DNA of 64,000 nucleotides, taken from assembly GCF_008727755.1 (NCBI RefSeq), contig NZ_CP044231.1:1736001-1800000 (forward strand), written 5' to 3'. Numbering within the stretch: the stretch's first letter is position 1; each line of letters begins with the position of its first letter. Under the pieces are notes generated by a model that ran no database searches, was not told the DNA's origin, and was given only the letters and a program-made list of their open reading frames with translations. The position numbers were made by a program, and so were the translations under genes. Below, piece by piece: positions 43,940 to 52,086 of this stretch. This DNA is from Microbacterium caowuchunii (GTDB lineage Bacteria > Actinomycetota > Actinomycetes > Actinomycetales > Microbacteriaceae).

Positions 43940-44941
43940 CTACCGCGGCGACTGGCCGCCGTCCGAGTCGCGGCCGCGCAGGAACGGGAGCTCCTGGCTG
44001 TCGCTGACGATCTGCGGATGGTTCCTGGTCAGGGAGAAGACGCCGTAGACGGCGACGACACCGGCCACCACGAATCCGACGATCGCCCAGACACCGGCGG
44101 TCGCCGCCTCCTGCAGGATCACGAGCCCGATCAGCACCGCCACCATCGGATCGATCACCGTGAGCCCGGCGATGACGAGGTCGGGCGGGCCCACCGAGTA
44201 AGCGGTCTGCACGAAGTAGGCCCCGACCGAGACGGCTACCAGGAGGCCCACGATGCACAGGATGGTCAGCCAGGTGAAGTCCCCCGACTGGATGTTCTTG
44301 ATCACGACCTTGGCGAGCGTCGCGACGAAGCCGTAGATGATCCCGGCCGCGGCGATGTAGAACAGGGCCGCCTGGCCGTGGCGGCGGCGCAGCACCAGCC
44401 AGAGCCCGCAGAGCACCACGAGCACGACGGCGAGCAGGATCAGGATGGTGATGAGCTCGTGCTCGGAGATCGGCTGCTCCGCCGCGACGAAGGCCGCGAT
44501 CGTGACGAAGATGAGGATGCCGCCGACGCACGCGATGATCGAGCGGATGGACGCCCCGGTCGGCCGGTGCCCCGAGATCCGGGCGTTCAGGAGTGTGGTG
44601 ATCACGAGGGAGATCGCGCCGAGCGGCTGGACCAGGATGAGTGGCGCGAACGCCAGCGCGCCGAGCTGGCAGGCGATCGCCAGACCCAGCATGACGGTGC
44701 CGAGCACCCACGACGGGCGGGACAGCAGCTGGAACATCTGACTCCCGCTGAGACCGCGCGACCCGGAGGTCCCGGAGAGCCGCTCGACCTTCATGACGCC
44801 GCGGTGCTGGTACTGCGCACCGAACGACATGAACACGGCGCCCAGCAGCGCCAGCGGGATGCCGAGGAGGATCGCCGGGTTGCGGAAGACCCCGATCAGG
44901 TCGTCCGCCATTCCGGTCATCGTCATTTCCGCCGCGAGCAC
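43940..44941 (-). CDS. DMT-superfamily transporter (EamA/NIPA-like)
   Basis: 333 residues, about nine membrane helices, e.g. AILLGIPLALLGAVFMSFGA and LVIAGLTVIDPMVAVLIGLV. The GPPDLVIAGLTVIDP stretch is typical of the actinobacterial DMT proteins near def. Substrate unknown. GTG start at 44941 is supported by a TAATGT box six bases upstream. Confidence 0.85.
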   Translation of the reverse strand: MLAAEMTMTGMADDLIGVFRNPAILLGIPLALLGAVFMSFGAQYQHRGVMKVERLSGTSGSRGLSGSQMFQLLSRPSWVLGTVMLGLAIACQLGALAFAPLILVQPLGAISLVITTLLNARISGHRPTGASIRSIIACVGGILIFVTIAAFVAAEQPISEHELITILILLAVVLVVLCGLWLVLRRRHGQAALFYIAAAGIIYGFVATLAKVVIKNIQSGDFTWLTILCIVGLLVAVSVGAYFVQTAYSVGPPDLVIAGLTVIDPMVAVLIGLVILQEAATAGVWAIVGFVVAGVVAVYGVFSLTRNHPQIVSDSQELPFLRGRDSDGGQSPR

Positions 44942-44947
44942 CCTATG

Positions 44948-44953
44948 ACATTA
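44948..44953 (-). promoter_or_regulatory. -10 element of the DMT transporter gene (TAATGT), leaderless
   Basis: TAATGT, six bases (CATAGG), then GTG 44941. Together with the def box at 44972 it makes a divergent leaderless pair in a 42-base gap. Confidence 0.55.
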
Positions 44954-44971
44954 ACGGCCAACCCGGCTCGG

Positions 44972-44977
44972 TAGGCT
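44972..44977 (+). promoter_or_regulatory. -10 element of def (TAGGCT), leaderless
   Basis: TAGGCT, six bases (CAAGGC), then GTG 44984. Confidence 0.6.
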
Positions 44978-44983
44978 CAAGGC

Positions 44984-45550
44984 GTGGCCGTACTCCCGAT
45001 TCGCATCATGGGCGATCCCGTCCTGCACTCCCCCGCAACCCCCGTCGGAACCATCGACGACGAGATCCGCACCCTGGTCGCGGACATGTTCGAGACCATG
45101 GACCGCGCCCCCGGCGTCGGGCTCGCCGCCCCGCAGGTCGGCGTCGGGCTCCGGATCTACACGTACTCCTACGCCGACGACGACGGCTCGCCGTGGCGTG
45201 GGGTCTTCATCAACCCGGAACTGTGGATGACGCCCACCGAGCCCGGCGATCCCGACCCGGACGAGGAGTCCGAGGGATGTCTGTCCTTCCCCGGCGAACG
45301 GTTCCCGCTGCGGCGGTCCGACCGCGTCCGCGTGACGGGTCTCGACCTGGACGGCCAGCCGGTCCTCATCGAGGTGGACGGATGGCGCGCCCGCATCATG
45401 CAGCACGAATTCGACCACCTCGACGGCATCCTGTACGTGGATCGTCTCAGCGACTCGGATTGGAAGACGGCACAGAAGATCGCCCGCAAGCGCGGGTGGA
45501 ACCGCCCCGGCAACTCCTGGATGCCCGGCGTCGACGACCTCGAGGGCTGA
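44984..45550 (+). CDS. def: Peptide deformylase
   Basis: 188 residues. Removes the formyl group from new proteins. The three active-site motifs are complete: GVGLAAPQVG, EGCLSFPGE (metal Cys) and QHEFDHLDG (two metal His and catalytic Glu). GTG start. Slightly long C-terminal tail (RKRGWNRPGNSWMPG), common in actinobacteria. Confidence 0.97.
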   Translation: MAVLPIRIMGDPVLHSPATPVGTIDDEIRTLVADMFETMDRAPGVGLAAPQVGVGLRIYTYSYADDDGSPWRGVFINPELWMTPTEPGDPDPDEESEGCLSFPGERFPLRRSDRVRVTGLDLDGQPVLIEVDGWRARIMQHEFDHLDGILYVDRLSDSDWKTAQKIARKRGWNRPGNSWMPGVDDLEG

Positions 45551-45568
45551 CGCGCCGGGCCCCGCGCA

Positions 45569-46993
45569 TCAGGGGGTCTGCGCGCTCGCCGCGCCCATCT
45601 CACCCGACGCGGGCTGCGGCTCCCGCGAGCGACGCCCCTGGGCCGCGGCGAAGCCCTCGCTTCCCTCGGCCATGGCGTGCCCGATGGCCCGGCCCTGGAT
45701 GATGTTGGCGAGGTCGATCCCCGTCGCGGCACGGACGGCCTCGAACGTGGCGCGCAGACCCGTCGCGGACTCTGCGGCCAGATGACCGCTCGCACCCTCG
45801 CCACCGAGGACCGTGATGGACCCGACCTTGTCGTAGCCCTTCGCGAACTCGGCCATCATCGGCACGAGCGCCTCCAGGGCACGCTGCGCCAGCAGCGCCT
45901 CCTGGTTGCGGCTGAGCGCTTCGGCCTCGGCGCTGATCGCCGCAGCACGCGCGTCACCGGCGGCACGGATGGCGTCGGCGTCCGCCTCGGCGCGCTTGCG
46001 GGTCGCGATGGCCTCCTGCTCGGCGATCTCGGCCTGCGCCTGCGCGGCCTTCACCTTGGCGTACGCGTCGGCGTCCGCGGCGCGCTGGCGCTCGTAGAGG
46101 TTCGCGTCGGCGACCTTCTGCACCTCGGCGTCCAGGCGCGCCTGGGTGTTCTCCGCTTCCTGCAGGAGCACGGCCTGCTGGCGCTCGGAGCGTGCGAGGG
46201 CCTCGGCCTGCTCCGCTTCGGCGTTGGCCCGGCCGACCTCGGCCTTCGCCGCCGCGGAGTTCTTGTCGAGCGCCGTCTGCTCGATCAGGTTCGCCTCGTC
46301 AGTGGAGATCTGGCGGCGCCGGATCTCGCGGATGGCGTCGATCTTCGCCACTTCCGCCTCGCGCTTGACCCGCTCGACCTCGGTCGCACCCAGGGCGGCG
46401 ATGTAGCCGTTCTGGTCGGTGATGCCCTGGATCTGGAACGAGTCCAGGATGAGGCCCTGCGACGACAGGTCGGCTTTGATGCCCTCGGCGATCTGGTCGG
46501 ACAACCGCTGCCGGTCGCGCATGAGTTCCTCGACCGTCAGCGTCGCGACGACCCCACGCAGCGCACCCTCCAGCTGCTCGGTCGTGAACTGCTCGATCGC
46601 CTTGTCCTGCGAGGCGAAACGCTCCGCCGCACGCCGTACCGACTCGGGGTCGGAGCCGATCTTGACGAGCGCCACACCGCTGACGTTGACCGTGACGCCG
46701 TTCGAGGACTGCGCCGTCGGCTCCATCTTGATCTGGCGGGCCCGGAGCGAGATCATCTCGCCGCGCTGCGTGAGGGGGTTCACGATCGCGCCGCCGCCGG
46801 TGATCACCGTGATGCGCGACGTACTGCCACTCGATATCTTCTGGCGCTTACCGACGATCACGAGCGCTTCGTCCGCCTTCGCGACCCGATACCAGGCGCG
46901 AACGAGGATGGCTGTGATGATTGAGACGATGATGATCACCACGACGGCGATCACCGCGATCAGCCCGACCAGTCCGAGTGCAGCGAACTCCAT
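45569..46993 (-). CDS. Flotillin-like SPFH protein
   Basis: 474 residues from ATG 46993 (GGAGGGAG upstream). One N-terminal membrane helix (LIAVIAVVVIIIVSIITAIL), SPFH domain (VNVSGVALVKIGSDPESVRR, EGALRGVVATLTVEEL), then a long Ala/Glu-rich coiled coil (AEAEQAEALARSERQQ) and the C-terminal flotillin tail. Flotillins scaffold membrane domains; partner proteins such as NfeD are not adjacent. Converges on def. Confidence 0.9.
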   Translation of the reverse strand: MEFAALGLVGLIAVIAVVVIIIVSIITAILVRAWYRVAKADEALVIVGKRQKISSGSTSRITVITGGGAIVNPLTQRGEMISLRARQIKMEPTAQSSNGVTVNVSGVALVKIGSDPESVRRAAERFASQDKAIEQFTTEQLEGALRGVVATLTVEELMRDRQRLSDQIAEGIKADLSSQGLILDSFQIQGITDQNGYIAALGATEVERVKREAEVAKIDAIREIRRRQISTDEANLIEQTALDKNSAAAKAEVGRANAEAEQAEALARSERQQAVLLQEAENTQARLDAEVQKVADANLYERQRAADADAYAKVKAAQAQAEIAEQEAIATRKRAEADADAIRAAGDARAAAISAEAEALSRNQEALLAQRALEALVPMMAEFAKGYDKVGSITVLGGEGASGHLAAESATGLRATFEAVRAATGIDLANIIQGRAIGHAMAEGSEGFAAAQGRRSREPQPASGEMGAASAQTP

Positions 46994-47148
46994 GGGTTCT
47001 CCCTCCAGGGCATACGGCAGCACCTGTGGCGGGGCCGGCCTGGGGCCACTCTATCCAGACGCATCCGCCGAAGGGGAGGGGTTGTGGACGGCCGGTACAG
47101 GCGGCAGGGCGTGCGGGCCGGGTGGACGTCGGGGCGCGCAGAGCCGGG

Positions 47149-47232
47149 TAGACTGATACCCGAGGTCGCCGCGTCATCTGCGCGGCCCTCGACCGAAGGC
47201 CAGGGCTTCCACCCCTGGCCTTCACCTTTTCG
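47149..47232 (+). ncRNA. Candidate small RNA with own promoter and terminator
   Basis: In the 286-base gap between flotillin and the CPT-like gene, a TAGACT -10 box (47149-47154) is followed by two hairpins: GAGGTCGCCGCG/CGCGGCCCTC (47163-47190) and AAGGCCAGGG/CCCTGGCCTT (47196-47222) with CACCTTTT after it. The CPT-like gene has its own promoter at 47280, so this unit would be a separate transcript of about 70-75 nt. No known RNA family recognised; it could instead be a leftover terminator. Confidence 0.35.
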
Positions 47233-47279
47233 CCCCCGCGGTTCCGCGGCGGGTTCTGCGCCCGCCGAGCGTCGTCCGC

Positions 47280-47285
47280 TACTCT
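47280..47285 (+). promoter_or_regulatory. -10 element of the CPT-like gene (TACTCT), leaderless
   Basis: TACTCT, six bases (CAGCGA), then GTG 47292. Confidence 0.5.
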
Positions 47286-47291
47286 CAGCGA

Positions 47292-47855
47292 GTGTCCGCC
47301 CGCTGCAGCCCCCAGGTGATCGTGCTGAACGGCGGATCGAGTTCGGGCACGTCATCGATCGCGAGAGCGCTTCAGGAGCGGCTCCCCGATATCTGGCTGA
47401 CGTTCGGCGTCGACACGTTCATCGACGCGCTGCCGGGTCGCGGCGACAGTCCGCGGGCGGGAATCAGCTTCGAACCGGACGGCACGGTCACGCTCACTCC
47501 GCGGTTCCAGGATCTGGAGAGGAGTCGGTACCTGGGGCTGAGCGCCATGGCGGCCTCCGGCGCACGACTGATCCTCGACGAGGTGCTTCTCTCCGGCGGT
47601 GCCGGCCAGGACCGCTTGCGATCGACGTTGAGCAACGCCGTGCTGTTCTGGGTCGGGGTGCGCTGCAGCCCCGATGTCGCGGCTGCCCGAGAAGCCCTCC
47701 GGCCCGACCGTGTCGTGGGAATGGCGCGGCAGCAGGCCGGCAGGGTGCACGAGGGAGTCGTCTACGACCTCGAGGTCGATACGACCTCTCGTACCGCCGA
47801 CGAGTGCGCCCAGGAGATCGCGGCGGAGCTCGGACGGCGGGTACTCCCCGAGTAA
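47292..47855 (+). CDS. Chloramphenicol phosphotransferase-like P-loop protein
   Basis: 187 residues. The plan matches the CPT family (nucleotide kinase fold that phosphorylates chloramphenicol in producers): VIVLNGGSSSGTSSIARALQ, then FGVDTFIDALPGRG with the catalytic Asp, and RCSPDVAAAREALRPDR near the lid. In the P-loop the expected Lys of GKSS is Thr (GTSS), which should weaken ATP binding. Resistance cannot be assumed; many homologues have other small-molecule substrates. Terminated by a strong hairpin. Confidence 0.8.
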   Translation: MSARCSPQVIVLNGGSSSGTSSIARALQERLPDIWLTFGVDTFIDALPGRGDSPRAGISFEPDGTVTLTPRFQDLERSRYLGLSAMAASGARLILDEVLLSGGAGQDRLRSTLSNAVLFWVGVRCSPDVAAAREALRPDRVVGMARQQAGRVHEGVVYDLEVDTTSRTADECAQEIAAELGRRVLPE

Positions 47856-47868
47856 CACCCTCGAACGA

Positions 47869-47900
47869 AAGAACTCCCTTGACGAATCAAGGGAGTTCTT
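47869..47900. terminator. Bidirectional hairpin between CPT-like gene and tRNA-Asn
   Basis: AAGAACTCCCTTGA pairs with TCAAGGGAGTTCTT around CGAA; 14-bp stem with A-rich 5' and T-rich 3' flanks, so it can end both the + strand gene and the - strand tRNA. Confidence 0.85.
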
Positions 47901-47908
47901 CGTGTTGG

Positions 47909-47981
47909 CTCCCCGGCTTGGACTCGAACCAAGAACCTATCGGTTAACAGCCGATTGCTCTGCCAATTGAGCTACCGAGGA
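47909..47981 (-). tRNA. tRNA-Asn (anticodon GTT)
   Basis: TCCTCGG acceptor pairs with CCGGGGA; D arm TAGCTCAATTGGCAGAGC; anticodon loop CTGTTAA closed by TCGG/CCGA; T arm CTTGGTTCGAGTCCAAG. CCA encoded at 47906-47908. Confidence 0.95.
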
Positions 47982-48033
47982 ATGCTGTCCTTCTTGCGAA
48001 GGCAACCCCACTATCGTAGCAAAACTCAGAGGG

Positions 48034-48831
48034 TCATGATGACACCAGACGGCGATCCGCCTCAGAACTCGGTGTCCAGGTCATCTTCTCGATCCCGTGA
48101 CCGAATCCGACGGCGTGTCCCGCACGCAGTGCCAGCACGTCCGCGTCGAACCTGGCCACGCTCTCGGCCTCGTTCGCGACGAGCAGCAGGGACATCTCGT
48201 TCTCGCGCTGGCGGCGCTCGAGCGCCGCGCGGACGACCTCGCGCGCCTCGACGTCGAGGTTCGCGAGCGGCTCGTCCGCGATCACCAGTCGGGGATCCAG
48301 CATGAGCGTCCGCGCGATGGCGACGCGTTGCCGCATACCCGCGCTGAGCTCGTAGGGGTACTTCCCCGCCGCGCCGAGCGGGAGTCCCAGTTCGTCGAGC
48401 AACGTGGCGATCCGGAGCGCCAGCGCCCGCATGTCGACCTTCCGATGCCGGCTGGTCACGGGCTCGCCGACGATCTCACTCACCGTCAGCCGGGCGGGCA
48501 GACCCGGTCCGTCGGTCTGGCCGAGGTACCCGACCGCGACGGTCAGGAACCGGTGGCGCCGGCCGGGGCGGCGGACCGAGATGCCCTCCACGACTGCGTC
48601 GCCCCCCACGACCGAGACGCCGTTGCCCGCACGCCCGGCCAGGGCCGCCGCGAGGGTGGACTTCCCCGACCCGGTGGAGCCGACAAGGATGAGCGCGGCT
48701 CCGCGTCCGAGGGTGAAGCTCACACCGTCGATCACACGCGCCCGGGCGCCGCGTCCGTCCGTGTGGGCGATGCTCAGGTCGCTGCAGACGATGCTGTCCG
48801 CGGCTGTGTCGCCCTTGGTCATGTCAGCCAT
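48034..48831 (-). CDS. Orphan ABC transporter ATP-binding protein
   Basis: 265 residues. Walker A GSTGSGKST, Q-loop GYLGQTD, signature ELSAGMRQR, Walker B LVIADEPLANLD. The switch His is replaced: the expected LVTHD reads LVANEAESVARF. The layout resembles one half of oligopeptide/nickel (DppD-like) ATPases, but no permease or binding protein is adjacent. Possible roles: spare subunit for another importer or a regulatory ATPase. Confidence 0.8.
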   Translation of the reverse strand: MADMTKGDTAADSIVCSDLSIAHTDGRGARARVIDGVSFTLGRGAALILVGSTGSGKSTLAAALAGRAGNGVSVVGGDAVVEGISVRRPGRRHRFLTVAVGYLGQTDGPGLPARLTVSEIVGEPVTSRHRKVDMRALALRIATLLDELGLPLGAAGKYPYELSAGMRQRVAIARTLMLDPRLVIADEPLANLDVEAREVVRAALERRQRENEMSLLLVANEAESVARFDADVLALRAGHAVGFGHGIEKMTWTPSSEADRRLVSS

Positions 48832-48855
48832 CCTGCCGTCTGTGCGCGCGGGGCG

Positions 48856-50724
48856 CTACTGCTCCGCGGTCAGCCGCTGGCGCACCGCGTCCAGCTCCCG
48901 CATCCGCAGGCGCATCGCACGCCCACCGTCCGAGTCCGGCGCGACGCGCTGGATCGCGCTGAGCAGCTCGCGTTTCTCCTGCTCCACCGAACGCAGCCGG
49001 ATGCGGCGGCCGAGATCCTTCGCGGATGTCACCGCGTGCTGGTCGTCACTGGCCGGGAAGTCCCCCGTGAGCAGTTCCGCGGCGAGCGAGCGGTACGGCT
49101 CCCGCACGGCGTCGACGGCCGCCGCAGCCCAGTTCGGACGGGTGTGGTCGGGCACGGCCGCGACGCTGGAGCGGACCGCCTCGAGGGCGGGATGCCGGAA
49201 CGGCTCGACCAGCGCGGCGCGCAGCTCCTCCGGGTCGATGCGGTGGCCGTACTGGAGGAACCCCATCAGCGCGTCCCGCTCGAGGGCGACGTCCGCGCTG
49301 CGGGGCAGCGAGGCGATGGTCACGCGCGGGGTCTCCGGCGCAGCTTCCGGCTGCCCCGGGCCGTTCTCGCGCGGACGGCGGGGAGCCGCATCCTCGGCGC
49401 GCGCACTGCGCCCCGCCCGCTGCACGGCCTGGGACACCTCGGCGAGCTCCAGCCCGAGCCTCCGCGCGAGCACCCGGGTGTAGCCGGGACGCAGGGAGGG
49501 GTCCCGGATCTCGGCGACGATGGGCGCGGCGGCACGCAGCGCGCCGGCCCGGCCCTCGACCGAACGGAGGTCGTAGGTCGAGACGCGCTGGTCGATGACG
49601 AACTCGTACATCGGCACCTTGGTCTCCATCAGGGCCCGGACGGCCCCGTCGCCGCGCTGCAGCCGCAGGTCGCACGGGTCGAGACCCGCCGGCGCCACCG
49701 CGACGTACGTCTGCGCGGAGAAGCGCTTCTCCTCCCCGAACGCACGCAGGGCGGCCTTCTGCCCGGCCGCATCCGGGTCGAAGGTGAAGACGACCTCCCC
49801 GGTGGCGGAGTCATCGCCCATGATGCGGCGCAGCACGGTGATGTGGTCGGTGCCGAAGGCGGTCCCGCACGTCGCGACCGCCGTCGTGATCCCGGCGAGA
49901 TGGCACGCCATGACATCGGTGTACCCCTCCACGACCACGACGCGGTGGTCCCGGGAGATGTCGCGCTTGGCGAGGTCCAGCCCGTACAGGACCTGGGACT
50001 TGCGGTAGATCGGGGTCTCCGGGGTGTTCAGGTACTTGGGTCCCTGATCGGATTCCAGCAGCTTGCGGGCGCCGAAGCCCAGCACCTGACCGGTGACGTC
50101 GCGGATCGGCCAGACCAGGCGTCCGCGGAACCGGTCGTACACCCCGCGCTGGCCCTGGGAGACGAGACCGGCGGTGGTCAGCTCCTCTCGGCTGAAGCCC
50201 TGCGTGGTGAGGGCGTCCATGAGCGCCGACCACCCGGGCGGGGCGAAGCCGACGCCGAAGTGCGCGGCCGCGCCGGCGTCGAAGCCCCGCTCCCCCAGGA
50301 ACCGCCGGCCGACCTCGGCCTCCGGGGTGAGCAACTGGGCGCGGAAGAACTCCGCCGCGGCGGCGTTGGCGGCGTACAGCCGGGCACGCCCCGAGGTCTC
50401 CGGCGCCGGGCCGCCACCCTCCTCGTAGTGGAGCGTGAATCCGATCCGGCCGGCGAGCCGCTCGACGGCCTCGGTGAAGGACACGTGGTCCATCCGGCGC
50501 AGGAACGTGTAGACGTCGCCGGATTCCCCGCATCCGAAGCAGTGGTAGAAGCCGACCTGCGGGCGCACGTGGAAACTCGGGCTGCGTTCGTCGTGGAAGG
50601 GGCACAGGCCCTTCATGGACCCCACGCCGGCGTTCTTGAGCGCGACCCGTTCGCCGATGATGTCCGCGATGTTCGTCCGGGCCTTGACCTCTTCCACATC
50701 GGCTTGCGCGATGCGGCCGGCCAT
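48856..50724 (-). CDS. dnaG: DNA primase
   Basis: 622 residues. Makes RNA primers for replication. N-terminal zinc finger CPFHDERSPSFHV...YHCFGC, the RNA polymerase core (GFGARKL), TOPRIM with VVVEGYTDVMA and FDPDAAG, and a helical C-terminal region that binds DnaB. The ATG shares one base with the dgt stop, so the two are translationally coupled. Part of dusB-dgt-dnaG. Confidence 0.97.
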   Translation of the reverse strand: MAGRIAQADVEEVKARTNIADIIGERVALKNAGVGSMKGLCPFHDERSPSFHVRPQVGFYHCFGCGESGDVYTFLRRMDHVSFTEAVERLAGRIGFTLHYEEGGGPAPETSGRARLYAANAAAAEFFRAQLLTPEAEVGRRFLGERGFDAGAAAHFGVGFAPPGWSALMDALTTQGFSREELTTAGLVSQGQRGVYDRFRGRLVWPIRDVTGQVLGFGARKLLESDQGPKYLNTPETPIYRKSQVLYGLDLAKRDISRDHRVVVVEGYTDVMACHLAGITTAVATCGTAFGTDHITVLRRIMGDDSATGEVVFTFDPDAAGQKAALRAFGEEKRFSAQTYVAVAPAGLDPCDLRLQRGDGAVRALMETKVPMYEFVIDQRVSTYDLRSVEGRAGALRAAAPIVAEIRDPSLRPGYTRVLARRLGLELAEVSQAVQRAGRSARAEDAAPRRPRENGPGQPEAAPETPRVTIASLPRSADVALERDALMGFLQYGHRIDPEELRAALVEPFRHPALEAVRSSVAAVPDHTRPNWAAAAVDAVREPYRSLAAELLTGDFPASDDQHAVTSAKDLGRRIRLRSVEQEKRELLSAIQRVAPDSDGGRAMRLRMRELDAVRQRLTAEQ

Positions 50725-52073
50725 CAGAGACCCTCGAGCGGCTCGGGCAGGGCGTACTCGGGACGCGACACCGCCTGGCCGCCGGGCAGCCAGATCCCGA
50801 GGGACTCGCTGTCGATCCGGCCGACGAGCCGGTGATGCCATCCGAGCGCCACGCCGTCGGTGAGGCTGGCGACCTGATCCACCACGACGCGCTGCCGTGC
50901 CGCATCCGTCTCCGCCGCGGCGAAGTCCTCCGCGTGCACCGAGTCCAGCTGACCGGGATCGTCCCACAGGGCGGAGGCCAGGCGCTTGAGCACCCGGCGC
51001 TGTTCCTTGTAGAGGCCCTTGCGGCCCTCGATGGACACGACGAACGCCCCGATCGTGCCCTTGAGCACGGCCATCTCCGCCTCGATCACCCGCGGGACCA
51101 CCACGTGGCCACGGTAGCGCGTGAGCGAAGGCGCGTCGTAGGCCTCCCGCGTCGCCGCGGTGGCGGCCCGCGCGAAACGGCCGATGAGGTCGGAGGTCAG
51201 GTTCTTCAGCCGGGCGTGCGCGGCGCGGGATCCGTCGAAGGCCGGGATCCACTCCGGCATCCGGGTGAGCCGGAACAGTGCGTCCTCCAGCTCGTCGCGG
51301 GTGAAGTCGTATCCCACCCACGTCTGGATCGCACTGAGGATGGCACTGTGCTGGCGGGGGTCGGACAGCCGTCGCGGATCCAGGTAGCCGTTGACGATGG
51401 CGTCCTCGAAGTCGTGCACCGAGTAGGCGATGTCGTCCGACAGATCCATCACCTCCGCCTCGATGCACCGGATGCGGCCGGGCGCGCCCTCCCGCATCCA
51501 GCGGAAGACCGCCTCATCCTCGGGATACACGCCGAACTTGAGCCTGCCGCCCGGGTCGGGCACCGGGCTGTCCACGGTCCAGGGGTACTTGCAGGTGGCG
51601 TCGAGGCTCGCCCGGGTGAGGTTCAGGCCGAAACTCTCCCCGTCCGCGCCGACGACCTTCGACTCCAGCCGGGTGAGGATGCGCAGCGTCTGCGCGTTCC
51701 CCTCGAAGCCGCCGATGTCCTCAGCCCATTCGTTGAGCGCCCGCTCGCCGTTGTGACCGAAGGGCGGATGCCCCAGATCGTGACTCAGGCACGCCGTGTC
51801 CACGACATCCGGCGCAAGCTGCAGCGCGGTCGCGAGTTCCCGGCCGACCTGGGCGACCTCGAGCGAGTGCGTCAGGCGGTTGCGGGCGAAGTCGGCCGGA
51901 CTCGCCGGGCTGAGCACCTGCGTCTTGGCCGCCAGGCGGCGCAGCGACGCCGAGTGGAGCACCCGCGCACGGTCGCGGGCGAAGTCGTCACGCTGGGACC
52001 GGTGTCGTTCGACGTGGAAGCGTTCGGCATCCGCTGCGTCGTATCCCGTGGGCCGACCGGTCGTCGACTCCAC
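50724..52073 (-). CDS. dgt: Deoxyguanosinetriphosphate triphosphohydrolase-like protein
   Basis: 449 residues from GTG 52073; the open frame continues upstream into dusB, but that part has no codon bias. HD-domain motifs: RLTHSLEVAQVGRELA, CLSHDLGHPPFGHNGERAL and DLSDDIAYSVHDFEDA. Splits dNTPs to nucleoside and triphosphate, helping control dNTP pools; its neighbours are replication genes. 13 bases after dusB. Confidence 0.94.
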   Translation of the reverse strand: MESTTGRPTGYDAADAERFHVERHRSQRDDFARDRARVLHSASLRRLAAKTQVLSPASPADFARNRLTHSLEVAQVGRELATALQLAPDVVDTACLSHDLGHPPFGHNGERALNEWAEDIGGFEGNAQTLRILTRLESKVVGADGESFGLNLTRASLDATCKYPWTVDSPVPDPGGRLKFGVYPEDEAVFRWMREGAPGRIRCIEAEVMDLSDDIAYSVHDFEDAIVNGYLDPRRLSDPRQHSAILSAIQTWVGYDFTRDELEDALFRLTRMPEWIPAFDGSRAAHARLKNLTSDLIGRFARAATAATREAYDAPSLTRYRGHVVVPRVIEAEMAVLKGTIGAFVVSIEGRKGLYKEQRRVLKRLASALWDDPGQLDSVHAEDFAAAETDAARQRVVVDQVASLTDGVALGWHHRLVGRIDSESLGIWLPGGQAVSRPEYALPEPLEGL

Positions 52074-52086
52074 CGTCCTGATCTCA

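Noticed and set aside
47292..47855. A chloramphenicol resistance determinant
   Set aside because: Only family-level similarity, P-loop lysine missing, and no antibiotic cluster around it; resistance cannot be claimed.
48097..50835. A 912-codon open frame on the + strand
   Set aside because: Antisense to the ABC ATPase and dnaG; composition is Arg/Gly/Asp-rich with no conserved motif.
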